Source: NAK82 sp036172345 (lineage in GTDB: Bacteria > Chloroflexota > Anaerolineae > 4572-78 > NAK82). From it: a stretch of 10,621 nucleotides of DNA. Position numbers and translations under genes: made by a program. A model generated the notes under the pieces. That model was not told where the DNA came from and did not search any database. It saw nothing but the letters and a program-made list of their open reading frames with translations. Numbering within the stretch: the stretch's first letter is position 1; every line of letters starts with the position of its first letter. The stretch spans positions 1 through 10,621 of the forward strand of contig JASFBB010000094.1 in NCBI GenBank assembly GCA_036172345.1. Reading direction: 5' to 3'. Shown in pieces: positions 1 through 6,771 of this stretch.

Positions 1-660
1 CGTGGGTACAAGTTTTCCACATATGCCACCTGGTGGATCCGGCAAGCGATCAGCCGGGCTATTGCCGACCAAGCACGTACGGTCCGCATCCCTGTGCATA
101 TGGTGGAAACGATCAATCGCTTGACACGGGTTCAGCGGCGATTAGTCCAGGAGCTGGGACGCGATGCCACGGCACGCGAAATTGCTCTGGAGATGGATAT
201 GCTCTCCGAAGAGGATCGTGCCGAGATCGAAGAGGCCATCGCCAATGGAAGGCCGATCGATCCCGCTGTGGATCGCCGCTGGAGACGAGCATCCGCCAAG
301 ATCCGTCGTATCCTCCGTATCGCCCAGGAACCGATGTCGCTGGAATCTCCGATTGGCTCTGAAGAGAACAGCTATCTGGGGGATTTCATCGAGGACGAAT
401 CGGTGCCAGGACCAGTAGATGCAGCTTCCAAACAGCTGCTCAAGGAGCAAATGCAAAGCATCCTCGAATCACTAACCGATCGAGAACGCAAGGTGCTAGA
501 AATGCGTTTCGGGTTGCTGGATGGACAGCATCACACCTTGGAGCAGGTGGGAGAGGCATTCGGTGTTACCCGCGAACGGATCCGCCAGATTGAGGCGAAG
601 GCGCTACGCAAACTGCGCCATCCCTTGCGCAGCCGTAAACTGCGCGACTATCTGTCGTGA
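1..660 (+). CDS. rpoD: RNA polymerase primary sigma factor (sigma-70, RpoD/SigA), 5'-truncated by window edge
   Basis: This is the promoter-recognition subunit of RNA polymerase. Only the last 219 residues are present; the reading frame is open from base 1, so the true start lies outside the window. The visible part begins in region 2.3/2.4 with YKFSTYATWWIRQAIS and IADQARTVRIPVHM. These are the residues that melt and read the -10 element; the Gln of RQAIS is kept, while the usual following Thr is Ser. Region 3 follows, then GDFIEDE (region 3.2). Region 4.2 has the helix-turn-helix TLEQVGEAFGVTRERIRQIE (residues 179-198 of the fragment), which reads the -35 element. The match to housekeeping sigma factors is close enough to exclude a small alternative or ECF sigma. 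An extra segment of about 30 residues sits in region 3 (bases about 202-294). No terminator is seen after the stop; the next gene starts 77 bases downstream. Confidence 0.96.
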   Translation, partial: RGYKFSTYATWWIRQAISRAIADQARTVRIPVHMVETINRLTRVQRRLVQELGRDATAREIALEMDMLSEEDRAEIEEAIANGRPIDPAVDRRWRRASAKIRRILRIAQEPMSLESPIGSEENSYLGDFIEDESVPGPVDAASKQLLKEQMQSILESLTDRERKVLEMRFGLLDGQHHTLEQVGEAFGVTRERIRQIEAKALRKLRHPLRSRKLRDYLS

Positions 661-720
661 TGCCTTGTTTCGAGGTGGGCGACTCGTCCCCTATTCCTTC
701 CCTACCCGAACGGATCTCTC

Positions 721-736
721 GGAAGGGTGACCCTCC
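721..736 (+). promoter_or_regulatory. Ribosome binding site inside a small hairpin, upstream of GTG 738
   Basis: GGAAGGG (721-727) is the only Shine-Dalgarno-like stretch before the chosen GTG start and decides that start. It can fold back on CCCTCC (731-736): GG pairs with CC, one A is bulged, AGGG pairs with CCCT, and TGA forms the loop. The stem ends one base before the start codon, so the site could be masked in RNA. The sequence complementarity is seen directly; any regulatory effect is inferred. Confidence 0.45.
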
Positions 737-737
737 T

Positions 738-1652
738 GTGAGCAAGCTTACTAGTATGCGCGAAGCTATCGCCGAACTGGTGCATGACGGCGATAGCGTG
801 GCCATTGAAGGATTTACCCATCTGATTTGTTTTGCGGCAGGTCATGAGATTATTCGCCAGCGCAAGCGCGACCTGGTTCTGTGCCGCCTGACGCCAGACT
901 TGATCTATGATCAAATGGTAGCAGCAGGCTGCGCGCGCAAGCTTATTTTCTCCTATTTAGGCAATCCTGGTGTCGGTTCCTTGCATGCAATACGCCGGGC
1001 GGTAGAGAAGGAGGTGCCAAAACCCCTAGAACTGGAAGAGTATACCCACTTCGGCATGGTAGCGCGCTACATTGCCGGTGCTGCTGGGTTGCCGTTTTAC
1101 CCGGTGCGTACCTTTGCCGGTTCTGATCTACCGCGCGTCAACCCACTGATTCGCCAGGTCGAGGACCCGTATGGTGGCGGAACAGTGTTTGTTGTGCCGC
1201 CACTTCATCCCGATGTGACCATCATCCACGCGCAACGTGCCGATGCAGCGGGCAATGCCCAGATCTGGGGTCTGATAGGTGTTCAAGTTGAGGCGGCCTT
1301 CGCGGCGCAGCGCGTCATCGTCGTTGCCGAGGAGATAGTCGATGAAGCGATCATCCGTGCCGATCCCAATCGCACCGTTATCCCTGCCCTGATCGTGGAT
1401 GCGGTGGTCCACGAGCCGTTCGGAGCGCACCCTTCTTATGCACAGGGCTACTACGATCGCGATACAGAGACTTATATCGCCTGGGATACCATCTCACGCG
1501 AGCACGAGACTTTGATGCAATGGTTAGATGAATGGGTGTACGGTCTTTCGGGACGCGCCGAGTACGTGGAGAAGTTGGGCAGCCAGGTGTGGCAGCGTCT
1601 CAAACCGGGCGATGCTTGGAGCGGGCAGGTGAACTATGGGCGGTATTGCTAA
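738..1652 (+). CDS. CoA-transferase subunit A (class I, glutaconate CoA-transferase / IpdA-like alpha subunit)
   Basis: This is the alpha subunit of a heteromeric family I CoA-transferase, a cytoplasmic enzyme that moves CoA between acyl donors and carboxylic acids. The 304-residue length is usual for the family. Recognisable stretches are GDSVAIEGFTHLICFAAGHE (residues 18-37), YLGNPGVGSLHA (73-84), PDVTIIHAQRADAAGNAQIW (158-177) and PFGAHPSYAQGYYDRD (227-242). The set resembles the GctA-like proteins that are often annotated glutaconate CoA-transferase or placed near cholesterol-ring IpdA. I chose GTG 738 because VSKLTSMREAIAEL matches the family N-terminus and a GGAAGGG lies 10 bases upstream. 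A longer frame opens at GTG 657, overlapping the rpoD stop, but its extra 27 residues look non-conserved; ATG 756 would cut into the N-terminus. The beta subunit follows after 12 bases, so the two are co-translated. The substrate cannot be told: no aromatic- or steroid-degradation gene lies nearby. Confidence 0.9.
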   Translation: MSKLTSMREAIAELVHDGDSVAIEGFTHLICFAAGHEIIRQRKRDLVLCRLTPDLIYDQMVAAGCARKLIFSYLGNPGVGSLHAIRRAVEKEVPKPLELEEYTHFGMVARYIAGAAGLPFYPVRTFAGSDLPRVNPLIRQVEDPYGGGTVFVVPPLHPDVTIIHAQRADAAGNAQIWGLIGVQVEAAFAAQRVIVVAEEIVDEAIIRADPNRTVIPALIVDAVVHEPFGAHPSYAQGYYDRDTETYIAWDTISREHETLMQWLDEWVYGLSGRAEYVEKLGSQVWQRLKPGDAWSGQVNYGRYC

Positions 1653-1654
1653 AA

Positions 1655-1661
1655 GAGGGAG
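1655..1661 (+). promoter_or_regulatory. Shine-Dalgarno site for CoA-transferase subunit B
   Basis: GAGGGAG lies three bases before ATG 1665, in the 12-base gap after the stop of subunit A. It is a good purine-rich ribosome binding site and supports both the chosen start and matched expression of the two subunits. Confidence 0.7.
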
Positions 1662-1664
1662 CTG

Positions 1665-2429
1665 ATGAACGATTACACGGCTTCCGAGATGATGATTGTA
1701 GCGGCCGCGCGTGCGCTGGCAGATGCCAAGGTGGTGTTTGTTGGGATTGGGTTGCCCAACATTGCATGCAACCTGGCGCAGCGGACCGTGGCACCTCATC
1801 TGGCGCTGATCTACGAGTCAGGCGTTTATGGCGCACGTCCCAGTCGTTTGCCACTCTCGATTGGCGACCCGTGTCTGGTAAGTGGAGCGATAGGGGTGAT
1901 GCCGATGCCCCAGCTGCTTCAGTATTATTTACAAAGAGGGCTAATAGACGTCGGGTTTTTGGGATCCGCTCAGATTGACCGCTATGGTAATCTGAACACC
2001 ACGGTGATCGGTGATTATCGTCGGCCAAAAGTGCGTCTTCCTGGCAGCGGTGGCGCTTGCGAGATCGCGCTGATGTGTCGCCGCGTCTTGATCATCACCC
2101 GGCTCAGCCGACGAACGTTTGTCGAGAGGCTTGATTTTGTGACCAGCCCTGGTTTTCTAGAAGGTGGTGAGGCGCGCATCCGGTTGGGTTGTTGCGGGGA
2201 GGGACCCGCTGCGGTGATCACCGATATGGGCATCTTTCGCTTCGACAATGTCACGCGCGAGATGTTTCTGGCATCCCTCTATCCCGGTTGTACTGTCGAG
2301 GACGTTCAGGAACGGGTCAGCTGGCCACTGCGCATAGCGGATGAGCTAGAGATCATCACCCCTCCCACTGAGGGGGAGTTGCGCATCTTGCGTCAGGAGC
2401 TCGATCCGGCCGGCCGACTGCGCATGTGA
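1665..2429 (+). CDS. CoA-transferase subunit B (class I, glutaconate CoA-transferase / IpdB-like beta subunit)
   Basis: This is the beta, catalytic subunit of the family I CoA-transferase encoded with the upstream gene. The 254 residues are normal for the family. GIG at 27-29 and the IYESGVYGA motif place the catalytic glutamate at Glu51, the residue that forms the covalent glutamyl-CoA intermediate in the family. LPGSGGACEIA (125-135) is the glycine-rich loop associated with the oxyanion hole. RRTFVERLDFVTSPG, ITDMGIFRFD and PGCTVEDVQE are further family signatures in the second half. Start ATG 1665 has a good ribosome binding site (GAGGGAG). All expected catalytic elements are present, so the enzyme should be active. 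The closest remembered relatives are actinobacterial and Chloroflexota GctAB-like pairs; whether it acts on glutaconate, a 3-oxoacid or a ring-opened intermediate is unknown. A short 59-base gap follows before the envelope genes. Confidence 0.92.
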   Translation: MNDYTASEMMIVAAARALADAKVVFVGIGLPNIACNLAQRTVAPHLALIYESGVYGARPSRLPLSIGDPCLVSGAIGVMPMPQLLQYYLQRGLIDVGFLGSAQIDRYGNLNTTVIGDYRRPKVRLPGSGGACEIALMCRRVLIITRLSRRTFVERLDFVTSPGFLEGGEARIRLGCCGEGPAAVITDMGIFRFDNVTREMFLASLYPGCTVEDVQERVSWPLRIADELEIITPPTEGELRILRQELDPAGRLRM

Positions 2430-2488
2430 TCTGCTCGTTGCCAAATTGACACTGCTATGTCCTGTTACCACTTTGCCCACGATCAGCC

Positions 2489-4696
2489 GTGAAAATATTC
2501 TACCGATCCAGCCCGACTGTGCTCCAGAATATCGGAACGCTGTCCAGCATCGCCCTGTTGTCTATGGTGTTGATCGGGTTCGCTTTGCGCATTTATCACC
2601 TGGCTGCACAGGGTTTGTGGTACGATGAGGCTGTGAGCTGGTACCTGACTCAGATGTCGTTGCCTCAGCTGACAGCTTGGACCGCGAATGACATCCAGCC
2701 TCCCTTGTATTACTATCTGCTCTGGTTTTGGGTGCGTCTGGTGGGCACCTCGGAATACGCCCTACGGTTCCCTTCCGTGCTTTTCGCGACGTTGACCCTT
2801 TCCCTGCTGTGGCGGTTGGCGCGTCGTTTGTTCGGCATATCAGGAGCGTGGCTGGCGCTGCTGTTGGCGCTTCTCTCCCCGTTCCACGTCTACTATGCCC
2901 AGGAAGCGCGCATGTATACCCTTCTCACGCTCTTTGGGCTGATGAGCACCTACTTGTGGTGGCAGCTGCTCGGAGCGCTACGTCGAACCGCCTTTGCGCA
3001 GGTGTCTCGTTACAATCTGTCGATAGCGATTGGGTACGCCATCGCTATGGTGGCTGCGCTCTACACGCACTACTTCGCCGCTTTTCTCTTGGCAGCCCAT
3101 TGGATCTCCTGGGTTTGGGTCACGCGGCGTTATGCTCTATCTCCTGTAACCTTATCAGATAGCGAGACGGGGAGGGCACTGTGGCTGTTTCTGATGCGCT
3201 TCTGGTCTGTTCTCATAGCTCTGGCAGTGATTTTGGTCCTCTATGCTCCGTGGTGGCCTTTTCTGGTGGGTCGTTACACTCAGGATGCCAGTTACTGGCC
3301 GGGAACGCTCAACATCGCTGAGATGACACGTCGGTTGTTGCTCACCTTCGCCCTGGGTGAGACGGTGAAAGAAGCCGTCGGGATGCGGTTGGTTTTCGGG
3401 TTTGGACTGGTCTTCCTCCTCTCCCTAGCTGCTTTGGTATGGGTCAACCGATCTGCTGCTCGTGTGGCTGTCGCGAATCGGTGTGGGAGTAGCGGGTTTT
3501 CAGCTCACCAGTTTGCGACATTGGATTCCGGGCAAGCGGGTGGCATGGAGGCATTCTATCGCCGTATGGCATTGCCCTTTCTGCTGAGCTGGCTTGTGGT
3601 TCCAGTAGTGTTTATCCTACTGCTCACCTGGAAAATGCCCAAGTTCAATCCTCGCTATGCGATGCTTGCCTGGCCGGCTTTGGTTTTGATACTTGCAGGC
3701 GGGCTATCGGCGCTGACAAGCTCGGCATTACCGAAGGACAAAGGGAAGAAATTGTGGTTGCGTCCCATTGGTGTCCTGGCGTTGGTATTCGTGCTCTCTA
3801 CTTCGACGTACTCCCTTCACAATTGGTATTTGCCCTATCGCGATAATCAATTCAACAAGCCGGACTTCCGGATAACCGCCCAGCTCGTGCGCGAACGCAT
3901 CACGTCAGGCGAAACAATCCTGCTCAGCTCAGGTCATATGGCGCCTGCTTGGGCCTATTATTATGGTTGGGAGGGATGGTATCCTCTGCCTCCCATCGAG
4001 ACTTTGGACGTACGAGCTATCCTGGATCTGTCGGTTGGGGATCAGCTGAAACGCATCCTGGCCCATAAGAGGGGTGTATGGCTGGTGCGCTGGCAGAATG
4101 AAATCACCGATCCATTCGATGTATTGCCGTTGTTGCTGGATATCATTGGAGTGCAGGACGATTATGGCCGGTTCTGGCATATGGAGCTGCGTCACTATCG
4201 TTTACCTTCTCAGTCGCCTCTCGAGTTGGACTTAGAAGAGATCGTCACCCACCCGGTACACGCGTTGCTAGGTGGGCGGATCCGCTTGGTGGGTTTGCGC
4301 ACCACACTGGAACAATGCGACTCGGGAGGACGCGGGCATAATCGGAGGTGCATTGCGCTTGCGCTTATCTGGCAAGCTATGACTCAGGTTGAAGAGGACT
4401 ACGCTGTGTTCGTGCATCTGCAGGATGGCGCCGGAACCGTGCTGGTCAATGGCGATCATCTCCCGGCGCGGCCTACAAGCCAGTGGCCAGTTAAGCGTTT
4501 GGTTCCGGATCAGCTTCCCTTAGAGTTACCACCTGAGATGCCAGAAGACACCTATTGGCTGGAGATCGGGCTTTATGATCCTCTTCATCCCGGATTGCCT
4601 CGCTTGGGACCCGTTGTTTTGGAGCCATCTGGTGTGTTGCAGCCGGGCGAGCGGGTGTTGGTACCGATCGAGTTAAAATGGGACAGAATAGAATGA
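2489..4696 (+). CDS. GT39-like (ArnT/PMT-type) polytopic membrane glycosyltransferase with C-terminal beta-rich domain
   Basis: This is a GT-C fold glycosyltransferase, expected to sit in the cytoplasmic membrane and move a sugar from a polyprenyl-phosphate donor onto an acceptor on the outer face. The first transmembrane helix (about 20-37) is followed by LWYDEAVSW, with the acidic pair D46/E47 in the first external loop where GT39 enzymes keep their catalytic Asp. Then come PPLYYYLL (71-78), YAQEARMYTL (136-145), LYTHYFAAFLL (191-201) and NPRYAMLAWPAL (387-398), all typical of the family, and hydrophobic segments to about residue 440. The last 150 residues (about 587-730) form a soluble beta-rich domain with ALIWQA, DYAVFVHLQD and TYWLEIGLYD strands, also seen in the next gene. 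The start is GTG 2489; no clear ribosome binding site precedes it, and an in-frame stop at 2447 limits extension. At 735 residues it is normal for a Chloroflexota GT39 with this tail. Donor and acceptor are unknown. Confidence 0.88.
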   Translation: MKIFYRSSPTVLQNIGTLSSIALLSMVLIGFALRIYHLAAQGLWYDEAVSWYLTQMSLPQLTAWTANDIQPPLYYYLLWFWVRLVGTSEYALRFPSVLFATLTLSLLWRLARRLFGISGAWLALLLALLSPFHVYYAQEARMYTLLTLFGLMSTYLWWQLLGALRRTAFAQVSRYNLSIAIGYAIAMVAALYTHYFAAFLLAAHWISWVWVTRRYALSPVTLSDSETGRALWLFLMRFWSVLIALAVILVLYAPWWPFLVGRYTQDASYWPGTLNIAEMTRRLLLTFALGETVKEAVGMRLVFGFGLVFLLSLAALVWVNRSAARVAVANRCGSSGFSAHQFATLDSGQAGGMEAFYRRMALPFLLSWLVVPVVFILLLTWKMPKFNPRYAMLAWPALVLILAGGLSALTSSALPKDKGKKLWLRPIGVLALVFVLSTSTYSLHNWYLPYRDNQFNKPDFRITAQLVRERITSGETILLSSGHMAPAWAYYYGWEGWYPLPPIETLDVRAILDLSVGDQLKRILAHKRGVWLVRWQNEITDPFDVLPLLLDIIGVQDDYGRFWHMELRHYRLPSQSPLELDLEEIVTHPVHALLGGRIRLVGLRTTLEQCDSGGRGHNRRCIALALIWQAMTQVEEDYAVFVHLQDGAGTVLVNGDHLPARPTSQWPVKRLVPDQLPLELPPEMPEDTYWLEIGLYDPLHPGLPRLGPVVLEPSGVLQPGERVLVPIELKWDRIE

Positions 4697-6660
4697 GCAG
4701 GAGGTCCAGTAGAACGCATTCCTGGCTGCCGGTCATCCTCATTGGCCTCGCCTTCGCCGTGCGCGCTCAGAACCTCACGTATCACAGCCTTTGGTTCGAC
4801 GAAGCGATGAGTATCCATTGGGCACGCTCGGAGGTGACCCGTATCATCTATGTCAGCATGAACCTGGTAGAGGACCGCTTGCCGCCGCTGTATTATCTTC
4901 TGTTACACGGCTGGCGGCGCGTGTTTGGGGATAGCGAGATGGCCTTTCGCTTCCCCTCGGTGTTATTCGGTGTGTTGCTGGTTGCTGTGATGTATCGTCT
5001 GGTGGGCAGCTTGTTCGGCAGGCGTGTAGCGTTGATGTCCAGTGCCTTGGCCGCTCTGAACCCCTTCCTGGTATGGTACAGCCAGGAAGCACGCATGTAC
5101 GCTTTAGCAGCGTTTATTGCAACGTGTGCGACCTGGTGCTTTGCCTCTGCTTTGCGTGCCCCTGGAGAACAACGCACAAGCGTTTTACGCTGGGTCGCAT
5201 ACGCTGCCTGTGTGGTGATCGGACTATACACGCACTTGTACACTGCTTTGATTGTGCCTGCTCACGGCATATATCTGCTTTGGACTCGTCCACGTTTCTC
5301 CCAGGTGTGGCCATACTTTCTTGGTAGCCTGTTCATGGCCGCTCTTCTGGTGAGTCCACTGGTGTCGGCGGCGGTGCGGGTCAGTGGGGAAGCAGGGCCG
5401 GGCAATCCGCTGGAGGGAGTAGCTGAACGACTCTGGGCGTTGCTGAGAGCATTTGTCGTTTGGAAAGCACCTCTTACACGTCCTGAGGCAGATGTCATAA
5501 CCGCGGCGATGGGAGTGCTCGCTTTCGTCGGGCTGATCCTGATCGGTGCTTCTCCATTCGGGAGACCAAAGAGATCTGAAGTGATACTTCCTGCGCCGCG
5601 TCTCCTCGTGGTACTTCTCTTGCTAACCCCCTTGGTCGCGGCATCGCTGTTGTTGCTGCGCAATCGCCTGGCTTTCTTTGGTGAACGTTACTTTATTATA
5701 ATTGTGCCATGGCTGTTGGTATTGGTCGCTCTGGGTGCGACACGGCTGGCCAGCCTAGTACGATCACTGCCCGCTGTGCGACAGAGGCTGGTGCAGGGAT
5801 GCTGTATAGCACTCCCGCTGGTCCTATCTCTGGTGCCATTACCGGGACAGTGGAACCCTCAGGCACGTAAGGAAGGCTGGCGAGAGGCTGCTGCCTATCT
5901 GGCGACACACAGCCGTCCAGAAGAAGCCATTCTAATCCACCCCGACTGGGTACGCTACCCACTGCAGTACTACCTTCGAAGAGGTGGACAGACCTATGCC
6001 GTGTTCAGCTCAGTGGAGGCGCACAGCGACCTGGACGGGCCGCTTTTGGCGATCAGCACGCGTCACCCAGTAGTCTGGCTGGTTGAATCCCACGTGGAAC
6101 TGGCTGACCCACAGCGTCGGGTGAACGCTTGGTTGGCGAAACGGTATCCGCTGGCCACGGAGCTCTACCCGCCTGGGTTAGCGGTGCATGCCTATGTGCC
6201 AGGCTATCGTACATCCGATTTGCCAGATTTTGTCCTGCCTGCCTCAGTGAAATTCCAGGGTTGTATGTGTCTTGTCGGATACTTTGTACCGGACACACAG
6301 GTGCGCGCCGCGGATGATCTGTTCCATCCGCCCAGTGGATGGGTACATGTTGTGACATACTGGCGTAGAGACAATCTTTGCGAGCAGAACTACATCCCCT
6401 TTGTGAACATGGTGGATGGAATAGGGCAGGTGTGGGGTGCTTCGCTGGAGCGGGATCGGAGTGTGTTTCATCTACACCCTGCAACACATTGGCGGGCTGA
6501 CGAGGTGGTGCGCGCCGATTTTGACGTGAACCTTAATCCGGTGACTCCGCCGGGCGATTACACCCTGGTAGTTGGGCTGCGCAATTCCGCAGGTGAGCAA
6601 GTGCCCTTAGTCGATGGCACTCTGCAGGCGATGCTAATCGGGTTGCAAGTCGTGCCGTAA
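4693..6660 (+). CDS. GT39-like (ArnT/PMT-type) polytopic membrane glycosyltransferase, second copy
   Basis: This is a paralogue of the preceding gene with the same plan. From ATG 4693 it has 655 residues. The first membrane helix (about 11-25) is followed by LWFDEAMS with D36/E37 as the putative catalytic acidic pair, PPLYYLLL (64-71), WYSQEARMYAL (128-138), GLYTHLYTALIVPAH (177-191) and GERYFIIIVPWLLV (330-343). Hydrophobic helices continue to about 381. The region about 515-655 is the beta-rich external domain, ending with GDYTLVVGLR. ATG 4693 overlaps the TGA of the upstream gene (ATGA), the usual sign of translational coupling, so I prefer it; ATG 4678, in frame, would add five residues and cannot be excluded. 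Neither has a clear ribosome binding site. The similarity to the upstream protein in motifs and domain order suggests an old duplication, but the two differ widely, so they probably add different sugars or use different acceptors. Confidence 0.87.
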   Translation: MSRRSSRTHSWLPVILIGLAFAVRAQNLTYHSLWFDEAMSIHWARSEVTRIIYVSMNLVEDRLPPLYYLLLHGWRRVFGDSEMAFRFPSVLFGVLLVAVMYRLVGSLFGRRVALMSSALAALNPFLVWYSQEARMYALAAFIATCATWCFASALRAPGEQRTSVLRWVAYAACVVIGLYTHLYTALIVPAHGIYLLWTRPRFSQVWPYFLGSLFMAALLVSPLVSAAVRVSGEAGPGNPLEGVAERLWALLRAFVVWKAPLTRPEADVITAAMGVLAFVGLILIGASPFGRPKRSEVILPAPRLLVVLLLLTPLVAASLLLLRNRLAFFGERYFIIIVPWLLVLVALGATRLASLVRSLPAVRQRLVQGCCIALPLVLSLVPLPGQWNPQARKEGWREAAAYLATHSRPEEAILIHPDWVRYPLQYYLRRGGQTYAVFSSVEAHSDLDGPLLAISTRHPVVWLVESHVELADPQRRVNAWLAKRYPLATELYPPGLAVHAYVPGYRTSDLPDFVLPASVKFQGCMCLVGYFVPDTQVRAADDLFHPPSGWVHVVTYWRRDNLCEQNYIPFVNMVDGIGQVWGASLERDRSVFHLHPATHWRADEVVRADFDVNLNPVTPPGDYTLVVGLRNSAGEQVPLVDGTLQAMLIGLQVVP

Positions 6661-6674
6661 GGATGGTGTTCGTG

Positions 6675-6723
6675 GTGCGCATGTGAGTTGCCGAATGAGC
6701 TTCGCGGTTCTATCATAGCGCAC
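6675..6723 (+). repeat. Interrupted inverted repeat in the gap before the DUF2142 gene
   Basis: GTGCGCATG (6675-6683) can pair with CAT-A-GCGCAC (6714-6723), giving nine base pairs with one bulged A. The 30-base interior contains a second small hairpin, CGAA-TGAGC-TTCG. No T-run follows, so it is not an intrinsic terminator. It lies in the 111-base gap between two genes of the envelope block and could be an RNA structure or a protein site; the role is unknown. Confidence 0.35.
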
Positions 6724-6736
6724 AGCTTGTCAAAAG

Positions 6737-6766
6737 TTGTATCGCACTTCATCTCGTGGTTGTAAT
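6737..6766 (+). promoter_or_regulatory. Possible promoter directly before ATG 6772
   Basis: TGTAAT (6761-6766) matches five of six bases of the -10 consensus, and TTGTAT (6737-6742) matches three of six bases of the -35 with an 18-base spacer. Transcription would begin at or within a base or two of ATG 6772, giving a leaderless mRNA. No ribosome binding site precedes this ATG, which fits. The evidence is thin because the -35 is weak. Confidence 0.25.
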
Positions 6767-6771
6767 CCGTC

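Noticed and set aside
657..737. N-terminal extension of CoA-transferase subunit A from GTG 657 overlapping the rpoD stop
   Set aside because: The extra 27 residues (rich in Pro and Ser) do not look like the family's N-terminus, whereas GTG 738 has a ribosome binding site and begins at the expected place.
1128..1799. Open frames on the minus strand across the CoA-transferase genes and many similar ones elsewhere
   Set aside because: They lie opposite clear family members, show no domain motifs, and are explained by codon bias of the genes on the + strand.
2446..2474. Promoter with a perfect TTGACA (2446-2451) before the first glycosyltransferase
   Set aside because: No sequence 16-18 bases downstream resembles a -10 (CACTTT is the best), so one matching hexamer is not enough.
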